Assembly: GCF_002869745.1 (NCBI RefSeq)
Contig: NZ_PNOS01000004.1
Span: forward strand, 1 to 64,000
DNA length: 64,000 nucleotides
Direction: 5' to 3'
DNA from: Oceaniglobus roseus
Lineage (GTDB): Bacteria > Pseudomonadota > Alphaproteobacteria > Rhodobacterales > Rhodobacteraceae
This document shows positions 1 through 10,626 of the stretch, in pieces (position 1 is the stretch's first letter; each line of letters begins with the position of its first letter). The position numbers and the translations under genes are program-made. Under the pieces are notes generated by a model. It worked only from the letters and a program-made list of their open reading frames with translations, did not search any database and had not been told where the DNA came from.

Positions 1-913
1 CGAGCGCGCCCTGCGCCTCGGCGAACTTTCCGAGCACCGACAGCGCCGCCGCCTGCCAGGCGTGGCGCGTGAAGCCGCCGCGCCGCGCGAGGCGCAGGAT
101 CTGCGCCGGGTAGGCCAGAAGAAGCAGCAGGCCGAGCGGGGAGACGAGCGCGGCCGCCAGCGCGGCGAGGGGCAGGGCGCAGCCCCAGGCGAGCGCGCGG
201 CGGCTCTCGCGGACCCAGTGGCGTTCCGGACCCGCCCCGTGGCGTGCAGCGCCCTCGGCAAAGGCGTGGCCCGCGCGGCGGCTGCGCTTCCACCACTGAC
301 CGAGGCGGTGGATCGCCGCATCGTGCCAGGTCATCTCGGCATCGAGCCGCCAGACCGTCCAGCCCGCCCGGCGCAGGCGCAGGCAGAGGTCGGGCTCTTC
401 CCCTGCGATCAGGGTGTCGTCGAAGCCGCCGACCGCTCGCAGCGCAGCGAGGCGCACCAGCGCGTCGCCGCCGCATGCCGTCGCCGCGCCCACCGGCGTG
501 TCCCACTCGGCGTCGCAGAGCCGGTTGTAGACGGAGGCCCCGGGAAAGCGCTCGCGCCGCCGCCCGCAGACGACGGCGACCTCGGGGCGGGCGTCGAGGA
601 AGGCCGTCGCCCTGTCGAGCCAGCCGTCGCGCAGCGCGCAGTCGCCATCGAGCAGCTGAACCAGCGGCGTGTCCGCCGGATCGAGCCGGGCGAGCCCGGC
701 ATTGCGGGCGCGGGCGGCCGTGAAGGGCTGCGACAGGTCGAGGTCCACCACCTCGGCCCCGCGGGCGCGGGCGGCCCCGGCGCTGCCGTCGGTCGAGCCC
801 GAGTCGACGTAGACGATCCGAACCACCCGCCCCGCGAGCGAGTCGAGGCAGGCGAGCAGCCGCGCGCCCTCGTTCCGGCCGATGACGACGGCGGCGACAG
901 GGGGGTGGCTCAC
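1..913 (-). CDS. Glycosyltransferase family 2 (GT-A), C-terminus cut by window edge
   Basis: The frame is open from a GTG at 911-913 for 304 codons to the window edge, so the C-terminus is missing. The N-terminal half shows a GT-A fold: VVIGRNEG, then VDSGSTDGS, then LLDGDCALRDGW with the metal-binding Asp cluster, then AGEEPDLCLRLRRAGW, the usual acceptor/base region. A hydrophobic stretch around residues 245-275 suggests membrane association. The start overlaps the stop of the upstream glycosyltransferase gene (GTGA), so the pair is probably translationally coupled and acts on the same glycan. Donor and acceptor cannot be read from the sequence. Confidence 0.8.
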   Translation of the reverse strand, partial: MSHPPVAAVVIGRNEGARLLACLDSLAGRVVRIVYVDSGSTDGSAGAARARGAEVVDLDLSQPFTAARARNAGLARLDPADTPLVQLLDGDCALRDGWLDRATAFLDARPEVAVVCGRRRERFPGASVYNRLCDAEWDTPVGAATACGGDALVRLAALRAVGGFDDTLIAGEEPDLCLRLRRAGWTVWRLDAEMTWHDAAIHRLGQWWKRSRRAGHAFAEGAARHGAGPERHWVRESRRALAWGCALPLAALAAALVSPLGLLLLLAYPAQILRLARRGGFTRHAWQAAALSVLGKFAEAQGAL

Positions 914-1986
914 GGCGGCCCCCCTGCGCCCGGCAGGTGTCGGGCCCCGGTCAGGAACCCGGCCATGTGCAGCGGTCCCTGGCCGATGAACTCCTCCGCC
1001 GCCGGGGAGAACAGCGACACGCCGGGATCGGCCGTCGCCACCGCGAGCCGCAGCCGATCCTCGCCGTGGGGGATCGCGCCGGTTTCGACAAGGGCGCGGT
1101 CGCGGGCGAAGGGATCGTTGGCGAACTTGTAATGGCGGATCAGCCCGGTGAAGGGCGCACATCGGACGTTCATGGCGCAGTGGGGATGCACGCCGGGACG
1201 CACGCCGGGACCGAGGAAGACGAGCGGATGCTTGGTCAGGCAGCAGCGTTCGCCGAAGACGCGGCGGCGCACCCCGCCAAACAGCACCTCCGTCGCCGGG
1301 TCGGCGACCCGGTTCCGGGCGAGGTACCAGGCGAAGTCGATGGCGGGGTCGTGGTAGGCGTGGCGCTGGAGGGTGCCGAGATCGTAGTGGACGAAGCGGT
1401 GGAGCACCTCCGGGTAGGGCAGGTGCCGCGCATCGGCGAGCGGACCCTCGGGGAACATCTCGAGCATCTGCGCCACCAGCGCCGTGTGACCCCCGTCGGT
1501 GAGATGACGGGCGAGGCCGGGCAGGTCGGCGAAGCCCGGAGGCAGGTCGAAGATCTCGTCCATGTCGGCGTAGAGGATCCAGTGCCCGCTGGCGAAGCGG
1601 GTCGCGGCAAGCTCGCGCAGCCCGTTCTCGAAGGCGCCCCAGGCCAGGTCGGCGCGCAGGAGCGTGCAGTCCGGCTGCTCTGCCAGCCGCGCCGGGGTGC
1701 CGTCGGTCGAGCCGTTGTCGACGAAGACGAAATGCGCGGCCCCGATGGCGCGGTAGTAGGCGAGGAAGGCGTCGAGGTAGTACATGCCGTCGCGCACCAG
1801 GCAGACGACACAGACGTCCCCGTCCGCCAGCGACAGCCGCCGCGGTCCCGCGACATGGCGCAGCGCGGCGCGCAGACGAAGCTGTCCGCGCATCCGGGCG
1901 GCGCGGGCGCCAAGGCGCGCGATCGGCGATCTGTCGGCAGGGTCGGGCATGGGGCGGGACGTCTCGGGGCTGGCGGCTTCCGGCAA
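910..1986 (-). CDS. Glycosyltransferase family 2, Glyco_tranf_2_4-like
   Basis: A 358-aa protein with CVVCLVRDGMYYLDAFLAYY near residue 60, FVFVDNGSTDGT near 90 and LYADMDEIFDLP near 140. This is the pattern of the Rhodobacteraceae glycosyltransferase group that resembles Glyco_tranf_2_4, where DMDE supplies the metal-binding DxD-type site. The C-terminal half is Cys/His-rich (FGERCCLTKHPLVF). No signal peptide is seen, so it is probably cytoplasmic. The first Met gives a short Pro/Ser-rich leader; a second Met (MPDPADRSP, start at 1950) is an equally possible start. It overlaps the next glycosyltransferase gene by four bases. The glycan product is unknown. Confidence 0.75.
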   Translation of the reverse strand: MPEAASPETSRPMPDPADRSPIARLGARAARMRGQLRLRAALRHVAGPRRLSLADGDVCVVCLVRDGMYYLDAFLAYYRAIGAAHFVFVDNGSTDGTPARLAEQPDCTLLRADLAWGAFENGLRELAATRFASGHWILYADMDEIFDLPPGFADLPGLARHLTDGGHTALVAQMLEMFPEGPLADARHLPYPEVLHRFVHYDLGTLQRHAYHDPAIDFAWYLARNRVADPATEVLFGGVRRRVFGERCCLTKHPLVFLGPGVRPGVHPHCAMNVRCAPFTGLIRHYKFANDPFARDRALVETGAIPHGEDRLRLAVATADPGVSLFSPAAEEFIGQGPLHMAGFLTGARHLPGAGGPP

Positions 1987-2088
1987 CCCTAGTGGCGTGG
2001 CGCGGCATTGTTAAGGCGCGTGGGGGGCCTGCCCGCGTCACGTCCGCCCCTGTCCGGGGGGTTGAACATCGCGGTGCTGCCTTTACCA

Positions 2089-2103
2089 TTGCACGCCATG
2101 CAA
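2089..2103. promoter_or_regulatory. Short inverted repeat upstream of glpD
   Basis: TTGCA-N5-TGCAA lies 77 bp before the glpD start, in the 193-bp spacer between the divergent glycosyltransferase and glpD genes. It could be an operator for a glycerol regulator, but it is short and does not clearly match a known GlpR site. Confidence 0.2.
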
Positions 2104-2179
2104 ATTGCCCCCGCGTTCGGGGCTCGGGAACAAGGGCCGTGCCCGCCGCAGACGCGGCGCCGGCCGGAAAGGCGGCAGG

Positions 2180-3811
2180 ATGGCGGCAACTGAAAAGACC
2201 GGCAAACCTTTCGATCTGTTCGTGATCGGCGGCGGGATCAACGGCACCGGGATCGCCCGGGATGCGCAGGGGCGGGGGCTGTCCGTCGCACTGGCCGAGA
2301 TGAACGACCTGGCCTCGGCCACCTCCTCGGCCTCGACGAAGCTGTTCCACGGCGGCCTGCGCTATCTCGAGTTCTTCGAGGTCGGGCTGGTGAAGAAGGC
2401 GCTGGTCGAGCGCGAGACGCTGCTTTCGGCCATGCCGCACATCAGCTGGCCGATGCGCTTCGTGCTGCCCTACAGCCCCGAGATGCGCTTCGAGGGCGAG
2501 ACGCCGACCTCGAAGCTGCTGAACACCGTCATGCCCTGGATGAAGGGGCGCAGGCCCTCCTGGCTGATCCGGTTCGGGCTGTTCCTCTACGACAACCTCG
2601 GCGGGCGGAAGTACCTGCCGGGCACGAAGACGCTGGACCTGACCCGCGCCCCCGAGGGCAAGCCGATCCAGGAGCGGTTCAGGAAGGCCTACGAATATTC
2701 CGACTGCTGGGTAGAGGATTCGCGGCTGGTGGTGCTGAACGCACGGGATGCCGAGCAGCGGGGCGCGCGGATCATGGTGCGCACCAAGGTGGTCGAGGCG
2801 GTGCGCCACGAGGGCTACTGGAGCATCACGGTCGAGGACACGGACACCGGCGCGAAGGAGGTGATCCGCGCGCGGGCGCTGGTCAACGCGGGCGGTCCGT
2901 GGGTCGAGAACGTGATCCGCAACACCGTGCGGATGAACTCCTCCGAGGGCGTGCGGCTGGTCCGCGGCAGCCATATCGTGACGAAGAAGCTGTTCGACCA
3001 CGGCAAGGCCTACTTCTTCCAGGGCGAGGACGGGCGGATCATCTTCGCCATCCCCTACGAGACCGACTTCACCCTGATCGGCACCACCGACAAGGACCAT
3101 GGCCACGACCCGGCGAAGCCCGCGCAGTGCACCGACGAGGAGGCCGATTACCTCTGCGCCTTCGCCAGCAGCTATTTCCGCAAGCCGGTGACGCGTGAGG
3201 ATGTCGTCTGGACCTATTCCGGGGTCCGTCCCCTCTACGACGACGGGGCGAAATCGGCGACGGCGGCGACGCGGGACTATGTCCTGTCGCTCGACGCCGG
3301 GCCCGCGACGGACGGCGGCGTGGGGTCCGAGCCGCCGCTGCTGAACGTCTTCGGCGGCAAGATCACCACCTACCGCAAGCTGGCGGAGCAGGCCTTCGCG
3401 CGGCTGCGGCCGTTCTTCCCGAACGCGAAGGCGGACTGGACGGCCGGCGTCGCGCTGCCCGGCGGCGATTTTCCGGTGCGCGGGGTCGGCGCGCTGACCG
3501 ACGAGTTGAAGACGGCCTATCCCTTCCTCGACGACTACTGGGCGGGACGGCTGATCCGCGCTTACGGGACCGAAGCGAAGGAGATCCTTGGCGACGCGAA
3601 GGCCGCGGACGACCTGGGGAAGGCCTTCGGCGGCACCCTGACCGAGGCCGAGGTGCGCTGGCTGATGGACAGGGAATATGCCCGGACCGCCGCGGACGTC
3701 GTCTGGCGCCGCTCGAAGCTGGGGCTGCGGATGAGCAAGTCCGAGATCGAGGCGCTCGACGCCTGGATGGCGCGGGCCCGGGGCGAGGCCGGGGCGGACG
3801 CGGCCGAGTGA
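2180..3811 (+). CDS. glpD: Glycerol-3-phosphate dehydrogenase, FAD-dependent
   Basis: Oxidises sn-glycerol-3-phosphate to dihydroxyacetone phosphate and feeds electrons to quinone at the inner membrane. The 543-aa protein begins with a dinucleotide-binding motif (VIGGGINGTGIARDAQGRG, residues about 15-33) and the family signature ATSSASTKLFHGGLRYLE (about 46-63). The C-terminal part contains FGGKITTYRKLAE and an all-helical domain. The start at 2180 is chosen because it follows a purine-rich ribosome site and leaves out a 25-residue Arg-rich extension not seen in GlpD. It is followed after 166 bp by glpK, forming a glycerol catabolic unit. No glycerol facilitator gene is present. Confidence 0.95.
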   Translation: MAATEKTGKPFDLFVIGGGINGTGIARDAQGRGLSVALAEMNDLASATSSASTKLFHGGLRYLEFFEVGLVKKALVERETLLSAMPHISWPMRFVLPYSPEMRFEGETPTSKLLNTVMPWMKGRRPSWLIRFGLFLYDNLGGRKYLPGTKTLDLTRAPEGKPIQERFRKAYEYSDCWVEDSRLVVLNARDAEQRGARIMVRTKVVEAVRHEGYWSITVEDTDTGAKEVIRARALVNAGGPWVENVIRNTVRMNSSEGVRLVRGSHIVTKKLFDHGKAYFFQGEDGRIIFAIPYETDFTLIGTTDKDHGHDPAKPAQCTDEEADYLCAFASSYFRKPVTREDVVWTYSGVRPLYDDGAKSATAATRDYVLSLDAGPATDGGVGSEPPLLNVFGGKITTYRKLAEQAFARLRPFFPNAKADWTAGVALPGGDFPVRGVGALTDELKTAYPFLDDYWAGRLIRAYGTEAKEILGDAKAADDLGKAFGGTLTEAEVRWLMDREYARTAADVVWRRSKLGLRMSKSEIEALDAWMARARGEAGADAAE

Positions 3812-3977
3812 GTCCCATGGCGGGGAAGCGGGGCGCCGTGACCGGGCCGCGTGCCCGGAGCGGGGCGCGGGGATGACCGGCGCGTGACGAGACACCGGCG
3901 CCGGCGGCATGTCGCGGCGCCGGAACCTGAACCGGGACAGGACCCGGAACAAGAACAAGACAGGGAGGAGACGACGG

Positions 3978-5471
<1,494 letters not shown>

Positions 5472-5474
5472 TCG

Positions 5475-6656
5475 TCAGAGGCCGGCGGGATCGGGGATGT
5501 CGTGCCGGAAGCGGAAGAAGCCCTTCCTCGCGTGGGGCCAGAGCGTGGCGTCGTAGGCGCGCACCTGCCGGACGAGGCGGATGCCTTCCGCCTTCAGTGC
5601 GGCGGCGACGCCGTCGAGCGCGTCGGTGCCGGGGCCGGTCGGAACATGGGGCAGGACGACCTGGCGGAGGTCGGCCGACCGGGCCCAGCCGACGATTTCT
5701 TCCGGCGCTCCCCGCGTGACCTCGCCGAGGTCCGGCGCGAGGCGGTCGATCGTGTCTGATGCCGCGCCTTCCGCGAAATCAACGGCTTGCGGCGCGATCT
5801 TCAACGGCGATCTCAAAGGTGTCGTGTCCGTCGCGAAGGTGGCCGCGATCTTCGTGCCCTCCATGGCGAAGCCGGGCGACAGGTCGTCCGTCATCAGCAG
5901 CAGGCCGGTCGGAACGCCCGGCACCACGCGGTCCGAGGCGGGGAGCGGACCGGGCTCGGGCGGCGGCGGGGCGTCGAGCGGGTCGGGCGCCTCGTCCAGC
6001 TGGCCCGCCGGATCGAACCGCCCGCCGGTGTACCTGCGGATGTTGTCGGCGGTCGCGACATAGTGCTTGCCGCGGGTCTGGATCCCCGCGACCCATCGCC
6101 AGCCCAGCGTGTTCGACGCCGGGTCGCCGTCCAGCAGCTGGCGCAGGAACAGGTCGGCGCCCAGTTCCCAGGGCAGACGCAGGGTGAAGATCCAGATCGA
6201 GGCGAACCACATCCGGGCGTGGTTGTGCAGCCAGCCCGTCTCGGTCAGGTCCCGCGCCCAATGGTCGAAGCAGGCGATGCCGGTCTCGCCCCGGCAGGCC
6301 GCCTCCCAGTCGCGGCGCAGGCCGCTTTCGGTCTGCACCCGGTTCAGCGCCGCGTCGAGATCGCGCCGGTAGTCCCGCCAGATTGCGGGGCGCATCTCCA
6401 GCCAGCCTTTCCAGTAGCTTCGCCAGAGCAGCTCCGAGATGAACTTCTCCGCCGCCTTGCCGCCGTGGGCGTCGAGCACAACGTGCAGCACCTCGCGCTC
6501 GGTGATCAGCCGGTGTCGCAGCCATGGGGAGAGCTGCGAGGTGGTGGGCTGCCCGGCGTCGTGGTTGCGGCGCAAGGCATAGCGTTCAGCGGCATCGGGC
6601 ACGAAGCGTTGCAGGCGGTCGAGCGCGGCGGCACGGGTGGGGGCGAAGGCGGTCAT
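5475..6656 (-). CDS. Photolyase/cryptochrome-like flavoprotein with apparent domain permutation
   Basis: The 393-aa protein starts directly in the photolyase FAD-binding helical domain: SQLSPWLRHRLITEREVL (40-57), FISELLWRSYWKGW (72-85), GETGIACFDHWARDL (123-137), TGWLHNHARMWFAS (140-153) and DGDPASNTLGWRWVAG (176-191). These equal the conserved LSPYL, ELxWRE, TGWMHNRxRM and NxGWQW blocks. The alpha/beta antenna domain normally found first is absent there. After a Pro-rich linker (222-240), residues 250-388 form an alpha/beta-looking segment (GLLLMTDDLSPGF, KIAATFATDTT, KGFFRFRHDIP) resembling that antenna domain. Convergent with glpK; no clear ribosome site. Repair substrate or signalling role is unknown. 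Confidence 0.8.
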   Translation of the reverse strand: MTAFAPTRAAALDRLQRFVPDAAERYALRRNHDAGQPTTSQLSPWLRHRLITEREVLHVVLDAHGGKAAEKFISELLWRSYWKGWLEMRPAIWRDYRRDLDAALNRVQTESGLRRDWEAACRGETGIACFDHWARDLTETGWLHNHARMWFASIWIFTLRLPWELGADLFLRQLLDGDPASNTLGWRWVAGIQTRGKHYVATADNIRRYTGGRFDPAGQLDEAPDPLDAPPPPEPGPLPASDRVVPGVPTGLLLMTDDLSPGFAMEGTKIAATFATDTTPLRSPLKIAPQAVDFAEGAASDTIDRLAPDLGEVTRGAPEEIVGWARSADLRQVVLPHVPTGPGTDALDGVAAALKAEGIRLVRQVRAYDATLWPHARKGFFRFRHDIPDPAGL

Positions 6657-6686
6657 CGCCGAAGGGTATGGCGCGCCGCGCCCCGA

Positions 6687-7103
6687 TCAAGCGGCCCGGC
6701 AGAGGGGCGGCGAAACGGCGCAGTCCTGCGGCTCTTCCTGTCGGCCGGGCAGACCGGCGAGGTCGGCGAAGCCCGAGTGGGTCAGCACCACCTGCGTGCC
6801 GATAGCGTCGGGCAGGAACTCCACCTCCACCGTCGTCGCGGCCTCCTTGTCGCGGCCCGCGTACCACTCCAGCCCGAAGCGGCGGCCCGGCATCCAGTCG
6901 GTGACGGTCGCCCACTCCGCCCGGCTGCCGTCGGCGCGGCGCCGCGTCAGCTTGCCGCCCCGGCGCGGCTCCAACATCACCGGCCCGCCGGTGGCGTCGC
7001 CGCCGCCCTCCGGCCACCAGCGGCCGATCCCGCGGGTGAACAGCTCGAACGCCGCGTCGGGGGGCAGGGGGACGTACAGGGTCTTGCGGATGTCGCGGGT
7101 CAT
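6687..7103 (-). CDS. SRPBCC (AHSA1-like) domain protein
   Basis: A 138-aa cytoplasmic protein with the START/SRPBCC helix-grip pattern: RDIRKTLYVPLPPDAAFELFT at the N-terminus (Asp-Ala-Phe-Glu-Leu-Phe is typical), a central beta sheet with MPGRRFGLEWYAG, and VEVEFLPDAIGTQVVLTHSGF near the end. Its ATG overlaps the stop of the upstream arsR-type gene (ATGA, 7100-7103), indicating translational coupling. ArsR plus AHSA1-like pairs are common in Proteobacteria; the ligand of either protein is not known from sequence. Confidence 0.85.
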   Translation of the reverse strand: MTRDIRKTLYVPLPPDAAFELFTRGIGRWWPEGGGDATGGPVMLEPRRGGKLTRRRADGSRAEWATVTDWMPGRRFGLEWYAGRDKEAATTVEVEFLPDAIGTQVVLTHSGFADLAGLPGRQEEPQDCAVSPPLCRAA

Positions 7104-7462
7104 GGCCTGTCTCCTGTGCGGGTCGGGGGGACGTCGGGATGGCGCGCATCGGCCCCGCGCTCTGAAGCGCGCTCCGCCTCGCGGGCGAAGGCGGCGAGCG
7201 CATCGCTCCACATCGCGTCGAGGTAGCCGCGCAGGGCGGCCACGCCTTCGGGGTCGATGGCATAGAAGTTGCGGGTGCCTCGCGAGGTGGCGGTGACGAG
7301 GCCCGCGTCGCTCAGCACCCTCAGGTGCTGCGACACGGCCGGGCGGCTGACCGGCAGCGCCATCGCCATCTCGCCCACGCAGAGCGCCCGAGTCCGGAGC
7401 AGATCGAGGATCGCCCGGCGGGTCGGATCGGCAAGCGCGGCCATTGCAACTTCGTAACTCAT
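7100..7462 (-). CDS. ArsR-family winged-helix repressor
   Basis: A 120-aa regulator starting MSYEVAMAALADPTRRAILDLL. The winged helix spans residues about 8-80 with LADPTRRAILDLL, the recognition helix VSRPAVSQHLRVLSDAGLV, and the wing SRGTRNFYAIDPEG. The metal-binding ELCVC motif of arsenic sensors is not present (ALCVGEM instead), so a metal ligand is unlikely. It is coupled to the downstream SRPBCC gene by a four-base overlap and diverges from clpP. The tail is Arg/Pro rich and probably disordered. It likely represses its own two-gene operon. Confidence 0.88.
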   Translation of the reverse strand: MSYEVAMAALADPTRRAILDLLRTRALCVGEMAMALPVSRPAVSQHLRVLSDAGLVTATSRGTRNFYAIDPEGVAALRGYLDAMWSDALAAFAREAERASERGADARHPDVPPTRTGDRP

Positions 7463-7545
7463 GACTTACCGTAAGCAAAGGCTGACCGTTCCGTCAAGCG
7501 GCGACGCGCGCGGAAACGGCCTGCCGGTGGTGCGTTTCCGTCGCC

Positions 7546-7573
7546 CTTGCGGCTCCGGGAGCGCGACACTAAG
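7546..7573 (+). promoter_or_regulatory. Possible heat-shock type promoter of clpP
   Basis: CTTG, 17 bases, then CACTAAG, sits about 60 bp before the clpP start. CTTG with this spacing is compatible with an alphaproteobacterial RpoH promoter, and clpP is a usual RpoH target, but the -10 match is weak. Confidence 0.25.
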
Positions 7574-7630
7574 ACTCTCGAAAGCAAATTCACGGTATCC
7601 CCCGCACACCCCGAGAACAGGCAGACGCAC

Positions 7631-8260
7631 ATGCAAGACCCAGTCAACTACTTCACCAACAACCTCGTGCCGATGGTCGTCGAGCAGACCAGCCGCGGGG
7701 AGCGGGCCTATGACATCTTCTCGCGCCTGCTGAAGGAGCGGATCATCTTCGTGAACGGTCCGATCCACGACGGGATGAGCCAGCTGATCGTCGCCCAGCT
7801 GCTGCACCTCGAGGCCGAGAACCCGACCAAGGACATCAGCATGTACATCAACAGCCCCGGCGGCGTCGTCACCGCGGGCCTGTCGATCTACGACACGATG
7901 CAGTACATCAAGCCCAAGGTCTCGACCCTCGTCGTGGGCCAGGCGGCCTCCATGGGGTCGGTGCTGTCGGTGGCGGGCGAGAAGGGCATGCGCTTCGCGC
8001 TGCCGAACGCCCGGATCATGGTCCACCAGCCCTCGGGCGGCTACCAGGGGCAGGCGACCGACATCATGATCCATGCCGCCGAGACGCAGAAGATCAAGGA
8101 ACAGCTCTACAAGATCTATGTCAAGCACACCGGCCAGACCTTCAAGGCGGTTGAAAAGGCGCTGGAGCGCGACCACTTCATGTCGCCGGAAGAGGCGAAG
8201 GAATGGGGCCACATCGACGAGATCGTCGAGAACCGCGTGCGGCCCGACGCCGCAAGCTGA
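7631..8260 (+). CDS. clpP: ATP-dependent Clp protease proteolytic subunit
   Basis: A 209-aa serine peptidase that forms the barrel of the ClpXP/ClpAP protease in the cytoplasm. The catalytic Ser lies in [10 protein letters not shown], the His in MVHQPSGG, and the Asp in the following helical region. The start at 7631 ([11 protein letters not shown]) gives the family's normal length; an in-frame ATG 84 bases upstream would add a non-conserved tail. It is followed after 134 bp by clpX, its ATPase partner, in the usual order. Confidence 0.97.
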   Translation: MQDPVNYFTNNLVPMVVEQTSRGERAYDIFSRLLKERIIFVNGPIHDGMSQLIVAQLLHLEAENPTKDISMYINSPGGVVTAGLSIYDTMQYIKPKVSTLVVGQAASMGSVLSVAGEKGMRFALPNARIMVHQPSGGYQGQATDIMIHAAETQKIKEQLYKIYVKHTGQTFKAVEKALERDHFMSPEEAKEWGHIDEIVENRVRPDAAS

Positions 8261-8288
8261 TCGGGGATGTGACCGACGCCCGGGCACT

Positions 8289-8323
8289 TTGACATTGTGC
8301 CCGAAAATGGTCTGTCCTAGGCT
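8289..8323 (+). promoter_or_regulatory. Possible clpX promoter region
   Basis: A perfect TTGACA at 8289-8294 lies in the clpP-clpX spacer, about 100 bp before clpX. No good -10 hexamer is seen at 16-18 bp, so the call rests mainly on the -35 element and the spacer length. A small CTTGG-AG-CCAAG inverted repeat follows at the end of the element. Confidence 0.25.
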
Positions 8324-8394
8324 TGGAGCCAAGGGCAGACCGGCCGGAGCGATCCGGCCAGAAATTCGAAGGCCAGCGGCCCAGAGGAAAAACG

Positions 8395-9660
8395 ATGGCA
8401 AACACGTCCGGCGACAGCAAGAACACGCTCTACTGCTCCTTCTGCGGCAAGAGCCAGCATGAGGTCCGCAAGCTGATTGCAGGCCCCACCGTGTTCATCT
8501 GCGATGAATGCGTGGAACTGTGCATGGACATCATCCGCGAGGAAACCAAGAGCGCTGGCCTGAAATCCAGCGACGGCGTGCCGACGCCCCGCGAGATCTG
8601 CGAGGTGCTGGACGACTACGTGATCGGCCAGGTCCACGCGAAGCGGGTGCTCTCGGTCGCGGTCCACAACCACTACAAGCGCCTGAACCATGCCGGGAAG
8701 TCCGACATCGAACTGGCGAAGTCGAACATCCTGCTGATCGGCCCCACGGGCTGCGGCAAGACGCTGCTGGCGCAGACGCTGGCGCGGATCCTCGACGTGC
8801 CCTTCACCATGGCCGACGCGACCACGCTGACCGAGGCGGGGTACGTGGGCGAGGATGTCGAGAACATCATCCTGAAGCTGCTCCAGGCGTCCGAGTACAA
8901 CGTCGAGCGGGCGCAGCGCGGCATCGTCTACATCGACGAGGTCGACAAGATCACGCGCAAGTCCGACAACCCCTCGATCACCCGCGACGTCTCGGGCGAG
9001 GGCGTGCAGCAGGCGCTGCTGAAGATCATGGAAGGCACCGTGGCGAGCGTGCCGCCGCAGGGCGGGCGCAAGCATCCGCAGCAGGAGTTCCTGCAGGTGG
9101 ACACGACGAACATCCTGTTCATCTGCGGCGGCGCCTTCGCGGGGCTCGAGAAGATCATCGCGCAGCGCGGCAAGGGCAGCGCCATCGGTTTCGGTGCCGA
9201 CGTCAAGGACAACGACAGCCGCGGCGTGGGCGAGATGTTCGGCGAGCTCGAGCCGGAGGATCTGCTGAAGTTTGGCCTGATCCCCGAATTCGTCGGCCGC
9301 CTGCCGGTCATCGCCACGCTTACCGACCTCGACGAGGCGGCGCTGGTGACGATCCTGACCGAGCCGAAGAACGCGCTGGTCAAGCAGTACCAGCGGCTGT
9401 TCGAGCTGGAGGACACCACGCTGACCTTCACCGACGACGCGCTCCAGTCGATCGCCAAGCGGGCGATCGCGCGGAAGACCGGCGCGCGGGGCCTGCGCTC
9501 GATCATGGAGGACATCCTGCTGGATACCATGTTCGAACTGCCGGGCATGGACAGCGTCGAGGAGGTTGTCGTCAACGAGGAAGCCGTGACCTCGGACGCG
9601 GCGCCGCTGATGATCCACTCGGACGCGAAGAAGTCCTCGGCGCCCGCGACGGCGGGGTGA
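8395..9660 (+). CDS. clpX: ATP-dependent Clp protease ATP-binding subunit
   Basis: AAA+ unfoldase that delivers substrates to ClpP. The 421-aa protein has the N-terminal zinc-binding domain (Cys14, Cys17, Cys36, Cys39 in CSFC and CDEC), Walker A GPTGCGKT, Walker [10 protein letters not shown], and the pore-region motif GYVGEDVE. The C-terminal sensor 2 area contains [14 protein letters not shown]. The start at 8395 follows GAGGAAAA and leaves out 24 unrelated residues. The length is normal. Downstream lies a copy of the dispersed GATATTT repeat. Confidence 0.97.
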   Translation: MANTSGDSKNTLYCSFCGKSQHEVRKLIAGPTVFICDECVELCMDIIREETKSAGLKSSDGVPTPREICEVLDDYVIGQVHAKRVLSVAVHNHYKRLNHAGKSDIELAKSNILLIGPTGCGKTLLAQTLARILDVPFTMADATTLTEAGYVGEDVENIILKLLQASEYNVERAQRGIVYIDEVDKITRKSDNPSITRDVSGEGVQQALLKIMEGTVASVPPQGGRKHPQQEFLQVDTTNILFICGGAFAGLEKIIAQRGKGSAIGFGADVKDNDSRGVGEMFGELEPEDLLKFGLIPEFVGRLPVIATLTDLDEAALVTILTEPKNALVKQYQRLFELEDTTLTFTDDALQSIAKRAIARKTGARGLRSIMEDILLDTMFELPGMDSVEEVVVNEEAVTSDAAPLMIHSDAKKSSAPATAG

Positions 9661-9695
9661 CATTGCGGGCGGTTGTTCTTGCGGCATCTGCGGGA

Positions 9696-9729
9696 GCCTC
9701 CGGCGGGGATATTTGGAAAGCAAGGATGT
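9696..9729 (+). repeat. Dispersed GATATTT repeat, copy 1
   Basis: Core GGGGATATTTGGAAAGCAAG preceded by GCCTCCGGC and ending in GATG. Near-identical cores occur at 24978-25012, 43566-43602 and, inverted, at 60899-60934. It sits 36 bp after clpX and about 60 bp before the RidA gene. It is the most diverged of the four and lacks the G-run after GATG. Confidence 0.8.
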
Positions 9730-9787
9730 GACAGTCTTGCGAAGGGCCGCCCGGTGGGGCGGCCTTTCCGCGTTCGGGGAGGACGTG

Positions 9788-10168
9788 ATGCGGCAGCGGA
9801 TTTCGACGGGGTCGCCCTTCGAGGAGAGGATCGGCTATTCGCGGGCGGTGGTCTGCGACGGCTGGGTGTTCGTGGCGGGGACCACCGGATACGATTATGC
9901 CACGATGACAATGCCGGAGGGGGTGGCGGAGCAGTGCGCCAACGCGCTCGCCACCATCGCGAAGGCCCTGGGCGAGGCGAGCGCGACGCTGGATGACGTG
10001 GTGCGGGTGCGCTACATCCTGACCGACGCGGCGGAGTGGCCCGCCTGCTGGCCCATGGTGTCCGAGGCGTTCGCCCGGGCGCGGCCCGCGGCGACGATGA
10101 TCGTGGCGGGCCTGCAGGAGCCGGAGATGAAGATCGAGATCGAGGTGACGGCGCGGCTGCCCGGCTGA
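9788..10168 (+). CDS. RidA/YjgF/YER057c/UK114 family protein
   Basis: A 126-aa protein of the family that hydrolyses reactive enamine/imine intermediates or binds small metabolites. It shows [22 protein letters not shown] in the first half and [17 protein letters not shown], whose second Arg aligns with the catalytic Arg of RidA. The end [21 protein letters not shown] is typical. The start at 9788 has a GGGGAGG site; a GTG one codon earlier is possible. It belongs to the Rid superfamily by motif but the exact subgroup and substrate are unclear. Confidence 0.88.
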   Translation: MRQRISTGSPFEERIGYSRAVVCDGWVFVAGTTGYDYATMTMPEGVAEQCANALATIAKALGEASATLDDVVRVRYILTDAAEWPACWPMVSEAFARARPAATMIVAGLQEPEMKIEIEVTARLPG

Positions 10169-10238
10169 GCGGGCCGCGCGCACTGGACCTTGGCGGCGGC
10201 TTCGGTCATATGAGGGAAAAGCCAAACCGGAGGCACCC

Positions 10239-10622
10239 ATGGGCATCCTGAAGAACCTGCTGCGCGCCGTCACCTGGTGGAACGGGCAGACGCTGAACAC
10301 CCAGCTCTGGACCTGGAGGAACGGTACCAGGGTGGGCGAGGACGAGGCCGGGAACGTCTTCTACCAGAGCAAGGACGGCAAGCGCCGCTGGGTGATCTTC
10401 AACGGCGAGGCCGAGGCGAGCCGGGTCAGCCCCGAATGGCACGGCTGGCTGCACCACACGTGGAACGAGCCGCCGACCGAGCGGCCCCTGCAGCACAAGC
10501 CCTGGGAGAAGCCGCACCTGGCCAACCTCACGGGCACCGACAAGGCCTATGCCCCCGCCGGATCGCTGCGCCGCACCGATCCCAAGCCGCGCTCGGACTA
10601 CGAGGCCTGGACGCCGGAGTAG
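10239..10622 (+). CDS. NDUFA12-like NADH:ubiquinone oxidoreductase accessory subunit
   Basis: A 127-aa protein related to the mitochondrial complex I B17.2 (NDUFA12) subunit, an accessory subunit shared by mitochondria and alphaproteobacteria. The signature runs [19 protein letters not shown], followed by [20 protein letters not shown] and a Pro-rich tail. It has no signal peptide and would sit on the cytoplasmic side of complex I. The start follows GGAGG. The following DUF2155 gene begins four bases after its stop, so the two are probably co-transcribed, as in related genera. Confidence 0.92.
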   Translation: MGILKNLLRAVTWWNGQTLNTQLWTWRNGTRVGEDEAGNVFYQSKDGKRRWVIFNGEAEASRVSPEWHGWLHHTWNEPPTERPLQHKPWEKPHLANLTGTDKAYAPAGSLRRTDPKPRSDYEAWTPE

Positions 10623-10626
10623 GTCC

